Of a stretch of 12,808 nucleotides of DNA, positions 7,146 through 12,808 are shown piece after piece. The position numbers and the translations under genes were made by a program. Each line of letters starts with the position of its first letter. Position 1 is the first letter of the stretch. This DNA comes from a bacterium (lineage in GTDB: Bacteria; UBA6262; WVXT01), in contig DATKVN010000033.1 of assembly GCA_035530055.1 (NCBI GenBank), forward strand, positions 1 to 12,808, read 5' to 3'. The notes beneath the pieces are model-generated. The model saw only the letters and a program-made list of their open reading frames with translations, was not told where the DNA came from and did no database searches.

Positions 7146-8015
7146 CTATCTTTTGACCTTAATTTCGTTTTTCACTAAGATTTTATAGGCCTTATGGATT
7201 CTCTGAGTGAGGGTACCTGGCTTTCCCTTGCCGATTCGACGACAATCGATTTCTACCAGGGGCATAATTTCAATTAAAGAATTAGTAAGGAAAGCCTCCT
7301 CTACTCCTATCAGTTCATCTAAGGAAATTCTTCTTTTATATACCTTAAGTCCCAGGCTGGTAGCCAACTCCAAGACGACTCTTCGCGTTATCCCGGGCAG
7401 TAACCCCGACTCTTCTGGTGGTGTAATTACAATTCCCCTTTTCACCAAAAAGATATTGCTCGTCGAAGCTTCAGTAACATCACCTACAGTATTGAGTAAA
7501 ATTCCCTCATCAACTCCCTTGGCTTTTGCCTCTTTTCTGGCCAATATGTTATTTAGAAAGTTGAGTGACTTCAATCTGGAGAGTGGCGATGCCTGATTCT
7601 GTCTAGTCTCAACTACTGTAACTCTCCATCCTCTTTTATACTCTGAGAGAGAAAGTGGCTTGAACTTTCTGGCCACTATTACCAGAGTAGCTGAAGATTT
7701 AGATTTAGAAATTAAGCCAGTCTCGGAAACTCCTCTGGAAAGAGTAAGTCTTATATAAGCTTCGGAAAGATTATTTGTTTTTAGTATTCTCTTGATTATA
7801 TTTTTTAGCTCTTTTCGAGTATAGGAGAAAGAGAGCTCTATTTCTTTTGCCGAACGGAATAGCCTATCCAGATGGTCTTCCAGGCGAAAAACTTCACCCC
7901 AATAGGCTCGCATTGTCTCAAATAGACCATCTCCATAGAGAAATCCTCTATCGAAGACGGAAATTTTTGCCTGGGTAAGATTCACAAAAGAACCATTGAG
8001 AAAGATTTTCTCCAT
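7146..8015 (-). CDS. pabC: Class IV aminotransferase-fold protein, probable aminodeoxychorismate lyase
   Basis: A 289-residue PLP enzyme of fold type IV (BCAT / D-amino acid transaminase / PabC group). The PLP lysine is K149 in LSRLKSLNFLNN, and E182 in VTEASTSNIFLV is the conserved PLP-binding glutamate motif. The N-terminus has the family pattern FDRGFLYGDGLFET. Sequence alone does not separate PabC from branched-chain aminotransferase. The gene directly follows pabB across a repeat block, which favours conversion of 4-amino-4-deoxychorismate to p-aminobenzoate and pyruvate, feeding folate synthesis. The ATG at 8013-8015 has no strong ribosome binding site, only a weak GGAAGAA about 9 bases upstream. 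The TAG stop lies in the right arm of the inverted repeat bounding 6984-7157, so the last residues may have been set by that element. Confidence 0.8.
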   Translation of the reverse strand: MEKIFLNGSFVNLTQAKISVFDRGFLYGDGLFETMRAYWGEVFRLEDHLDRLFRSAKEIELSFSYTRKELKNIIKRILKTNNLSEAYIRLTLSRGVSETGLISKSKSSATLVIVARKFKPLSLSEYKRGWRVTVVETRQNQASPLSRLKSLNFLNNILARKEAKAKGVDEGILLNTVGDVTEASTSNIFLVKRGIVITPPEESGLLPGITRRVVLELATSLGLKVYKRRISLDELIGVEEAFLTNSLIEIMPLVEIDCRRIGKGKPGTLTQRIHKAYKILVKNEIKVKR

Positions 8016-8041
8016 ATTCAGGATTCTTCCGACTCCCCACC

Positions 8042-8062
8042 CCTCCCTTTCGGGAGGACTCC
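8042..8062 (-). repeat. Single half-unit of the GGAGT/GAAA family
   Basis: CCTCCC-TTTC-GGGAGG (8042-8057) followed by ACTCC (8058-8062), identical to the right halves at 2473-2493 and 7091-7111. No left half is present. It lies 26 bp upstream of the pabC start codon, in the pabC leader, just before the GGAGTAGC-family block. Confidence 0.8.
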
Positions 8063-8073
8063 AAAAAGACTCT

Positions 8074-8196
8074 GGAGTAGCAGCACCGCTTGCGGTGCGT
8101 TAGGAGTAGCAGAGCTTGCTCTGCGATAACTAATCGCGAGACAAGTCTCGCTACTCCAGCTCTGCGTTATTAACGCGAAACAAGTTTCGCTACTCC
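8074..8196. repeat. Composite block of GGAGTAGC/CTTG-family palindromes
   Basis: The block starts with GGAGTAGC (8074-8081) and ends with GCTACTCC (8189-8196). The outer left hairpin is GCACCG-CTTG-CGGTGC (8083-8098), and the outer right hairpin is GCGAAAC-AA-GTTTCGC (8175-8190). Between them lies a complete element (8103-8157) followed by GCTCTGCGTTAT, a remnant like the base of a left hairpin. It fills the pabB-pabC gap almost completely and ends 11 bp past the pabB stop codon. The arrangement suggests insertion of one element into another, or stepwise duplication of units. Confidence 0.8.
8103..8157. repeat. Complete GGAGTAGC/CTTG element inside the composite block
   Basis: GGAGTA (8103-8108), hairpin GCAGAGCTTGCTCTGC (8109-8124), linker CGATAACTAATC region (8125-8135), hairpin GCGAGACAAGTCTCGC (8136-8151), TACTCC (8152-8157). 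Read from either end it gives the tag GGAGTAGC and a stem with a CTTG loop. Confidence 0.85.
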
Positions 8197-8207
8197 AAAG
8201 GCTCAGT

Positions 8208-9659
8208 TTATAAACTGCTTGGATGGGTAAGCGTCTCTTTCCCTTTTTCTATGGAAAGCGTTTTTATTAGAGCTTTGGCTTTATGTAGCGTCTCCTCATA
8301 TTCTGACGCGGGATCAGAGTCGGCTACAATTCCGCCACCAGCGTGGAAGTATATCTTTTCACCAGTCATTACCATGGTTCTAATTACAATGTTGAGGTCG
8401 GTTTCGCCATTAAATCCTATGTATCCGATAGAGCCAGTGTAAACCCCCCTCTGATTTGGCTCCAGCTCATCGATTATCTCCATAGCCCTTATCTTGGGCG
8501 CACCTGTTATCGACCCCCCTGGAAAACAGGCTCTTAAACAGTCGATGTGGTCTTTGTCTTCCTTTAGCACTCCCTCCACCGTAGAAACAAGATGAAAGAC
8601 TGTGGGATAGGTCTCCAGAGTGATGAGTTTGGGTACCTTTACAGAGCCGTATTCGCAAACTCTCCCCAAATCATTTCTTTCCAGGTCAACTATCATTATT
8701 AGTTCTGCTTTATCCTTTTCACTTTCCCAGAGTTCCCTGGCTAACTCTTTATCTTCGAGGTCGTCTCTACCCCGGGGCCGCGTGCCTTTGATAGGACGGG
8801 TCTCGACCTTTCTTCCCGATATGCGCAGGAACCTTTCGGGAGAGGCCCCTACTACACTGAGCTCAGGAAAATTTAACAAACTGGCAAACGGCGCCGGATT
8901 AATGCGACGAAGCTTCTCATATATAGTAAACGGCAAAGCCATCCGGGAGCATACAAACCTCTGGGAAAGGTTTACCTGAAAGATGTCTCCTGCCCTGATA
9001 TACTCTTTGACTCTCTCTATAGCATCAAGATAAGCTGGCCGTGAAAAATTCGAGCTTATTTCCCCAATATTGTATTCTTCCCTGACTGAGAAATCTTCCC
9101 ACGAAGCCTTGTTCAATTTATTCAGCATCTCTTCCAGTCGCCACTTGGCTCTCTCTCTTCTTCTGGCCGGTTCTTTTTCCGGAAGACCCGACGAAGAGAT
9201 GAACAGTCTACCCGTTAAGTGGTCGAAAGATAACACCAGGTCATAAAAACCTAAATAGCAGTCGGGAAGTTGTAAATCGTCAAAGCTGTTTCTGGGCAAT
9301 TTTTCCACGAAATGGCATAAGTCATAGCCAAAATAACCGACTGCTCCACCGGGAAAAGGAGAATGTCCAGAAGAAGCTAAGTTGTACTGAGAAATGAGCC
9401 GTTTGAGGACATCAAAAGGGTCTCCCGAGAATCTCTGAGTCTGTCCTTGTTCACAAATTTCAATCTGGTCTCCCTTGCTCTTGAACACAAGAAAGGGCTC
9501 ACTACCGATGAACGAATACCTGCTGAAATTGCCTACGGAACCTCCACTTTCCAGGAAAAAGCTATAGCGGCTATTCAGAAATTGCCGGAATAACTTATGT
9601 GGAGGAGATAAAGTGGAAATTTCTCCTATCCACTGTAAGGGTTCGACTAACTCCTTCAC
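8208..9659 (-). CDS. pabB: Aminodeoxychorismate synthase component I (chorismate-binding)
   Basis: A 483-residue chorismate-binding enzyme that makes 4-amino-4-deoxychorismate from chorismate and ammonia for the folate branch. The C-terminal catalytic half has the family motifs IRAGDIFQVNLSQRF (about 221-235), SPERFL (273-278), PIKGTRPRG (289-297), GGSITGAPK (381-389) and the final HAGGGIVADSDP. K291 in PIKGT is the residue that separates PabB from anthranilate synthase TrpE, which has alanine in PIAGT. The start is GTG at 9657-9659, 4 nt after the upstream stop, with GGGGGTGA overlapping that stop as ribosome binding site. No pabA amidotransferase gene adjoins it, so the glutaminase must be encoded elsewhere or shared with TrpG. 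pabC follows across a repeat block. Confidence 0.93.
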   Translation of the reverse strand: MKELVEPLQWIGEISTLSPPHKLFRQFLNSRYSFFLESGGSVGNFSRYSFIGSEPFLVFKSKGDQIEICEQGQTQRFSGDPFDVLKRLISQYNLASSGHSPFPGGAVGYFGYDLCHFVEKLPRNSFDDLQLPDCYLGFYDLVLSFDHLTGRLFISSSGLPEKEPARRRERAKWRLEEMLNKLNKASWEDFSVREEYNIGEISSNFSRPAYLDAIERVKEYIRAGDIFQVNLSQRFVCSRMALPFTIYEKLRRINPAPFASLLNFPELSVVGASPERFLRISGRKVETRPIKGTRPRGRDDLEDKELARELWESEKDKAELIMIVDLERNDLGRVCEYGSVKVPKLITLETYPTVFHLVSTVEGVLKEDKDHIDCLRACFPGGSITGAPKIRAMEIIDELEPNQRGVYTGSIGYIGFNGETDLNIVIRTMVMTGEKIYFHAGGGIVADSDPASEYEETLHKAKALIKTLSIEKGKETLTHPSSL

Positions 9660-9663
9660 TCAC

Positions 9664-10725
9664 TCACCCCCGGAAATAGCTGGTTTTAATATTATCGGAA
9701 ACTCCTCTGGTCAACTTCACTACTTTCTCAGCAACCTCTACCGGTAGAGTTCCTGTGCCGCAACTGGGAGTAATCAATAAGTTCTCCAGAATCCTTTCTC
9801 TCTCTACGCCTTTACTCCCTAAAAGTTTTAATCCATCTTCGAATCTTTTAATTAAACTGTTTATCTCCTCTTCCATTACCTGGGAGGATGCGGGCACAAT
9901 TCCCCAGGCTAAGTAGCGGCCTTGACTTAAAAATTCTTTCAACTTCTCCGGGTACAAACTAATGGTTTCCAAATAACTATATGCATCAAAACTTATAATG
10001 TCCACTTTTGTGTCCATAAGAATCGACCAGTCTGTGTTCCCACAACAGTGTATCCCGGCAATCGCTCCCTCTGATTTAATGGAGTCGATAACCTCATTTA
10101 GATAATTTACTACTTCATCTCGACTTAGTGAGACGAAAGCAGAACCAAAGGATGCAAGATAGGGTTCGTCTATAAAAATAATAATTTGAGGGAAGACTTC
10201 TTTCATCCTGGTAATCTGCCAGCGAGCCTTCATCCCACAAGTCTTCACCACCGCATCCACAAGCTGCTCGTGGTAAAGAATGGATTTTCTATTTTCGTCG
10301 GTAACAGTAAGGCCGAAACTAATAGGACCAATAAGTTGTCCTTTAAGCGCCAGAATACTAACTTCCCCTTTCTCCTGGGAGAGTTTCTTTCTTACTTGTT
10401 CCATAAGGGAATAGAACCCTGCTGCGTAATCCTCACTAATCTTAAAATAATCGACTTTGTTCTCTATTATCTTTTCATAGAACTTCTCTAACTCCCCACT
10501 TATATCTCCTTCTGTCTGGAAGTAGACCTTTCCTTTCTCCTCATCTAAGACGAGACAAGGCATCCCTTCACTCGCCTGTATATACATATTCTCCCGTAAA
10601 TTACGCTTGGGAAGTTGTGGCCAAGCCGGTATTTGAGGAAAACTCTCCAACACTATCTCACAGGCTCTGTCAACGTCCTGGTGGGGTAAGCTGCCAATCG
10701 CTGTACACACTCCCTTAAATTCCAT
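9664..10725 (-). CDS. MetE-core/UROD-like zinc methyltransferase, candidate folate-independent methionine synthase
   Basis: A 353-residue single-domain protein of the UROD/MetE C-terminal superfamily, lacking the N-terminal half of MetE. It carries a probable zinc site: H226-x-C228 in GIHCCGN and C322 in TPSCGTG, matching His641, Cys643 and Cys726 of MetE. The fourth ligand position (Glu665 in MetE) appears to be D247 in SFDAYSY. IGSLPH at residues 10-15 is shared with MetE-like proteins. Core-MetE proteins of this size are known, including the MesB family described in Dehalococcoides, which takes methyl groups from the corrinoid iron-sulfur protein of the Wood-Ljungdahl pathway. The CODH/ACS neighbourhood fits that role, but family membership is inference; another corrinoid methyltransferase is possible. 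The start is ATG at 10723-10725, after AGGGGG; the longer frame to 10776 is only repeat sequence. pabB follows 4 nt downstream. Confidence 0.72.
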   Translation of the reverse strand: MEFKGVCTAIGSLPHQDVDRACEIVLESFPQIPAWPQLPKRNLRENMYIQASEGMPCLVLDEEKGKVYFQTEGDISGELEKFYEKIIENKVDYFKISEDYAAGFYSLMEQVRKKLSQEKGEVSILALKGQLIGPISFGLTVTDENRKSILYHEQLVDAVVKTCGMKARWQITRMKEVFPQIIIFIDEPYLASFGSAFVSLSRDEVVNYLNEVIDSIKSEGAIAGIHCCGNTDWSILMDTKVDIISFDAYSYLETISLYPEKLKEFLSQGRYLAWGIVPASSQVMEEEINSLIKRFEDGLKLLGSKGVERERILENLLITPSCGTGTLPVEVAEKVVKLTRGVSDNIKTSYFRG

Positions 10726-10739
10726 TCTACTAGCCCCCT

Positions 10740-10841
10740 GGAGTAGCAGAGCTTGCTCTGCGATAACGCGAAACAAGTTTCGCTACTCCAATCGCGAAAC
10801 AAGTTTCGCTACTCCAATCGCGAAACAGGTTTCGCTACTCC
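10740..10841. repeat. GGAGTAGC/CTTG element with tandem copies of its right half
   Basis: GGAGTA (10740-10745), hairpin GCAGAGCTTGCTCTGC (10746-10761), linker GATAAC, hairpin GCGAAACAAGTTTCGC (10768-10783) and TACTCC (10784-10789) form a complete element of 50 bp. Two further copies of a 26-bp unit (AATC, the same hairpin, TACTCC) follow at 10790-10815 and 10816-10841. They differ only by AA versus AG in the hairpin loop. The block begins 5 nt past the stop codon of the HPS/RraA gene and ends 14 nt before the start of the MetE-like gene. Confidence 0.88.
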
Positions 10842-10846
10842 CTTTT

Positions 10847-12133
10847 TTACTTTTTCTCCCATTTCAAAAGTTCTGTAACTTTTCCCAGGGTCCCGCCTTG
10901 TTTAATCTCTTTTCGTATCCTGTTCTCCCTCTCTAATACGTCCATTGCCCGATTGGTAATTTCTACAACTCTTTTTTGAGGGATGACTACCACTCCGTCA
11001 TCGTCTCCAAAGACCCAATCCCCGGGAAAGACCCTTACCCCGCCAACTTTTACAGGCACGCCCATTTCACCAAATCCCTTAGGCTCGCCTGCTGTGGGCG
11101 TAATAATTCGAGCAAAAGCAGGGAATTTGAGCTTCCTGATTTCTACCACATCCCTAATCGCTCCATCAATTACTACTCCCTCTATATTATTTTCCAGGCA
11201 ACTGTTTGTAGCCAGCTCTCCCCATACTGCCGGTTCAACCCCTCCGGCATCAATCACAATGACGCTCTCTTGAGGTGCCTCATCGATTGCTTCCACTGTC
11301 TTCGCCCAGTCTCCAGGATAGGTCCTCACTGTGAATGCAGGTCCGATCATCTTAACGCCAGAACATACTGGACGAATACCTTTCAGTTCCCCCTGACGAT
11401 GCATAGCATCAGAGATGTTTGCTGAAGAGACCTTGGAAAGCATCTCTCTGATATTCTCCTCAGAAACCCTTTTAAACAGTTCGCTTTTGATTTTAATCTT
11501 TTTTTCTATTGCCTTTTTAATTTCTGCGGTTGCCTTTTTGGCGTCTACGTTTTTAGTAATCGCTCCTCCCACAATAATAATGTTTGCCCCTGCCTCCACT
11601 GCTTCATGGGCGTTTTCGGAATTGACTCCTCCAGCAACAGCAATGGGAATTCCTATCTTGCCGGCAATTGCTCTCACTCCTTGAAAAGATGCTTTTCCTT
11701 CCATCTGCTCATCTATTGAGGCATGAACACCTATATAATCAGCACCCATTCTCTCAACCTCTTTTGCTCTTTCCCAGAGCGCATCAACTTCTAACAGGTC
11801 TACCATTATCTTTGCTCCGTAATGTTTTCCTGCCTCAATACATTCTCTTATGGTAGAGTCGCTGGCCAGCCCGAGAACAACCACCACATCAGCCCCTGCC
11901 TTGGCAGCACTCTCCACCTCAATTCTCCCCACATCCATTATCTTCATATCAGCCACCAACGTGGCCTTGGGAAACCTCTTTCTCAGCTCCCTCACCGCAT
12001 CCAATCCACTACTTTTAATAAGGGGCGTCCCTGCTTCAATCCAATCCGCTCCACCCTGTAAAGCCTCCCCGGCAAGTTTTAATGCCCTGGGCAAATCAAT
12101 AAAATCTAATGCTACCTGAAGTATAGGTTTCAT
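10847..12133 (-). CDS. Fusion of 3-hexulose-6-phosphate synthase and an RraA-like domain
   Basis: A 428-residue two-domain protein. Residues 1 to about 210 form an OMP-decarboxylase-type barrel of the hexulose-6-phosphate synthase family, with the D-x-K-x-x-D motif at D62-K64-D67 (ADMKIMDVGRIE) and the IDEQMEG and VAGGV phosphate-loop motifs. HPS joins formaldehyde to ribulose 5-phosphate, or in reverse releases Ru5P for pentose supply. Residues about 220-428 form an RraA / HMG-aldolase-like domain with GELATN (306-311), DGAIRD (323-328) and GDWVFGDDDGVVVIP (371-385). The same fusion is well known in methanogenic archaea and some bacteria. The function of the second domain is unsettled (RNase E regulator, aldolase or other). 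Its partner isomerase (PHI) is not in the window. The ATG overlaps the yjbQ stop (ATGA), so the two are translationally coupled. Confidence 0.9.
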   Translation of the reverse strand: MKPILQVALDFIDLPRALKLAGEALQGGADWIEAGTPLIKSSGLDAVRELRKRFPKATLVADMKIMDVGRIEVESAAKAGADVVVVLGLASDSTIRECIEAGKHYGAKIMVDLLEVDALWERAKEVERMGADYIGVHASIDEQMEGKASFQGVRAIAGKIGIPIAVAGGVNSENAHEAVEAGANIIIVGGAITKNVDAKKATAEIKKAIEKKIKIKSELFKRVSEENIREMLSKVSSANISDAMHRQGELKGIRPVCSGVKMIGPAFTVRTYPGDWAKTVEAIDEAPQESVIVIDAGGVEPAVWGELATNSCLENNIEGVVIDGAIRDVVEIRKLKFPAFARIITPTAGEPKGFGEMGVPVKVGGVRVFPGDWVFGDDDGVVVIPQKRVVEITNRAMDVLERENRIRKEIKQGGTLGKVTELLKWEKK

Positions 12134-12555
12134 TCCTGTTCCCCAATTATCTGTAGAATCACTTCTCTCTTTCTGGATCGGTTGTCAAAATCGACAAAGA
12201 TAATCTGTTGCCATGTTCCCAAAATCAGCTCCCCATTTTCGAAGGGGACGGTCAGAGAGGGCCCCAGAAGACTTGCTCTCAGGTGTGAATGAGCATTACT
12301 GTCAAGATGGGTCTTATCGTGAAGATAACCTTTCTTCTGGGGAACGAGTCGCTCAATGACAGCGAGAAAATCTTCCACCAATCCCGGCTCATACTCCATA
12401 GTGGTTATCCCCGCTGTAGCTCCGGGAACAAAGATATTAACCACCCCCTTCCCCAGACCAGTCTCCTCTAAATTCCTCACAACCCGCTCGGTAAGGTTGA
12501 CAATATCCACATTCCCTTGAGTGGAAAAACGAATCTTTCTAGAAATTATTCTCAT
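12130..12555 (-). CDS. yjbQ: YjbQ/UPF0047 family protein
   Basis: A 141-residue single-domain protein of the YjbQ (UPF0047) family, sometimes annotated as a secondary thiamine-phosphate synthase because members have weak activity of that kind; the true role is not settled. Typical motifs are visible: GATAGITTMEYEPG (residues 45-58), YLHD at 77-80, LDSNAHSHLRASLLGPS (84-100) with candidate metal-binding H89 and H91, and LGTWQQIIFVDFD (112-124). The start was taken as ATG at 12553-12555, because it forms a TAATG overlap with the folD stop, has GGGAG seven to eleven bases upstream, and gives the usual family length. An in-frame ATG seven codons earlier lies inside folD. The stop overlaps the start of the HPS/RraA gene. 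Confidence 0.88.
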   Translation of the reverse strand: MRIISRKIRFSTQGNVDIVNLTERVVRNLEETGLGKGVVNIFVPGATAGITTMEYEPGLVEDFLAVIERLVPQKKGYLHDKTHLDSNAHSHLRASLLGPSLTVPFENGELILGTWQQIIFVDFDNRSRKREVILQIIGEQE

Positions 12556-12808
12556 TATTTTTTCTCCCTTTGCCACTTACAGGCAGTAAGTGTGTTTCTT
12601 AACAGCATCACCACTGTAAGAGGACCGACTCCACCGGGCACTGGAGTAATATAGGAAGCCTTCTCCACTGCTTCTTCAAACACCACATCGCCAACTGTTT
12701 TCATTTTGCGTTTTCCTTCGCTATCGACAACAGGTTTCCCTGCCTCATCCAGAAGTGGAACTCGATTTATACCCACATCGATTACAATTGCTCCCTGTTT
12801 AATCATAT
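12555..12808 (-). CDS. folD: Methylene-THF dehydrogenase/methenyl-THF cyclohydrolase, C-terminal part
   Basis: The last 84 or so codons of folD; the gene continues past the high-coordinate edge, so the ATG at 12804-12806 is probably internal. The visible part has the NAD(P)-binding domain end: [12 protein letters not shown], a GDV segment and the signature [18 protein letters not shown]. FolD interconverts methylene-THF, methenyl-THF and formyl-THF, two steps of the methyl branch of the Wood-Ljungdahl pathway. The segment [24 protein letters not shown] includes a charged loop, slightly longer than in short FolD versions. It is the first gene of the run folD-yjbQ-HPS/RraA, with a TAATG overlap to yjbQ. 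Confidence 0.93.
   Translation of the reverse strand, partial: MIKQGAIVIDVGINRVPLLDEAGKPVVDSEGKRKMKTVGDVVFEEAVEKASYITPVPGGVGPLTVVMLLRNTLTACKWQREKK

Larger units (their letters stand above)
6984..7157. repeat. Inverted-repeat-bounded block containing nested palindromes
   Basis: A 17-bp inverted repeat with one mismatch bounds the block: 6984-7000 reads GTTAAAAGATAGTTTGT, and 7141-7157 is its reverse complement except at the third base. The inner 14 bp match perfectly. Between the arms are the GGAGT/GAAA palindromes described separately. The right arm contains the last codons and the TAG stop of pabC; the left arm lies about 20 bp before the cooC start. A weaker version of the same layout surrounds 2446-2493 (AAAAGATAAT at 2431-2440; reverse complement of GAAGATAGTT at 2531-2540). 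This suggests a MITE-like unit, but no flanking target duplication was recognised. Confidence 0.6.

Noticed and set aside
8208-9659. Anthranilate synthase component I (TrpE)
   Set aside because: The PIKGT motif has the lysine typical of PabB rather than the alanine of TrpE, and pabC follows; no tryptophan genes are near.
10726-10776. 17-residue N-terminal extension of the MetE-like reading frame
   Set aside because: It reads through the palindromic repeat; the ATG at 10723-10725 gives a sensible start shortly before the IGSLPH motif.
10740-10841. Short CRISPR-like array
   Set aside because: The 26-bp units are tandem, palindromic and have no unique spacers; no cas genes are present.
10726-10846. 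SAM or cobalamin riboswitch ahead of the methyltransferase gene
   Set aside because: The gap is almost wholly explained by the repeat units and has no conserved riboswitch core such as a B12 box.
10820-10849. Intrinsic terminator (hairpin followed by a T-run)
   Set aside because: The T-run is on the plus strand, while all genes are on the minus strand; on the transcript the tract is an A-run before the hairpins and overlaps the HPS/RraA stop.
10976-11425. Plus-strand open frame of 149 codons and several others of 60-140 codons on the plus strand
   Set aside because: They lie opposite strongly conserved minus-strand genes, show no recognisable motifs and have no clear ribosome binding sites, so they are antisense shadows.
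12556-12576. Earlier in-frame ATG for yjbQ
   Set aside because: It lies inside folD; the ATG in the TAATG overlap has a GGGAG site and gives the usual family length.

Overview
All the genes in this 12.8 kb window are on the minus strand, so the reading order is from high to low coordinates. The content points to a strictly anaerobic bacterium that runs the Wood-Ljungdahl (reductive acetyl-CoA) pathway. The acetyl-CoA synthase is the long form of about 725 residues, with the N-terminal CODH-contacting region that archaeal versions lack. Tetrahydrofolate (THF) genes (folD, pabB, pabC) are close by, which also fits bacteria. I cannot name a phylum. Base composition is moderate and slightly AT-rich, and there is no marker gene. 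An uncultured lineage is possible, but that is inference.

Layout in transcription order: (1) the 3' part of folD, then yjbQ, then a 3-hexulose-6-phosphate synthase/RraA fusion, joined by stop-start overlaps (12808-10847). (2) A palindromic repeat block (10740-10841). (3) A MetE-core/UROD-like methyltransferase, possibly a corrinoid-dependent methionine synthase, followed 4 nt later by pabB (10725-8208). (4) A second repeat block (8042-8196). (5) pabC (8015-7146). (6) A third repeat block with nested elements (6984-7157). (7) cooC-cooS-cooF-FAD/NAD oxidoreductase, tightly packed or overlapping (6964-2540). (8) A fourth repeat block (2376-2545). (9) acsB and the start of an ACT-domain gene (2310-1).

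The genes share a one-carbon theme. CooS interconverts CO and CO2, CooC supplies nickel, and CooF plus the flavoprotein probably exchange electrons with NAD(P)H. AcsB joins CO, a methyl group and CoA into acetyl-CoA. FolD carries C1 units on THF. PabB and PabC make the p-aminobenzoate part of folate. The MetE-like protein may draw methyl groups from the same pathway for methionine.

The most unusual content is between the genes. Every gap over about 100 bp holds short palindromic repeats. Two main families are visible. One has a GGAGTAGC tag and a hairpin closed by a CTTG loop. The other has a GGAGT tag and a hairpin closed by a GAAA loop. Arm sequences differ from copy to copy while pairing is kept, copies occur in inverted pairs, one complete element lies inside another, and one half-unit is tandemly repeated. 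This resembles REP/BIME elements mobilised by RAYT-type Y1 transposases, but no transposase is in the window.
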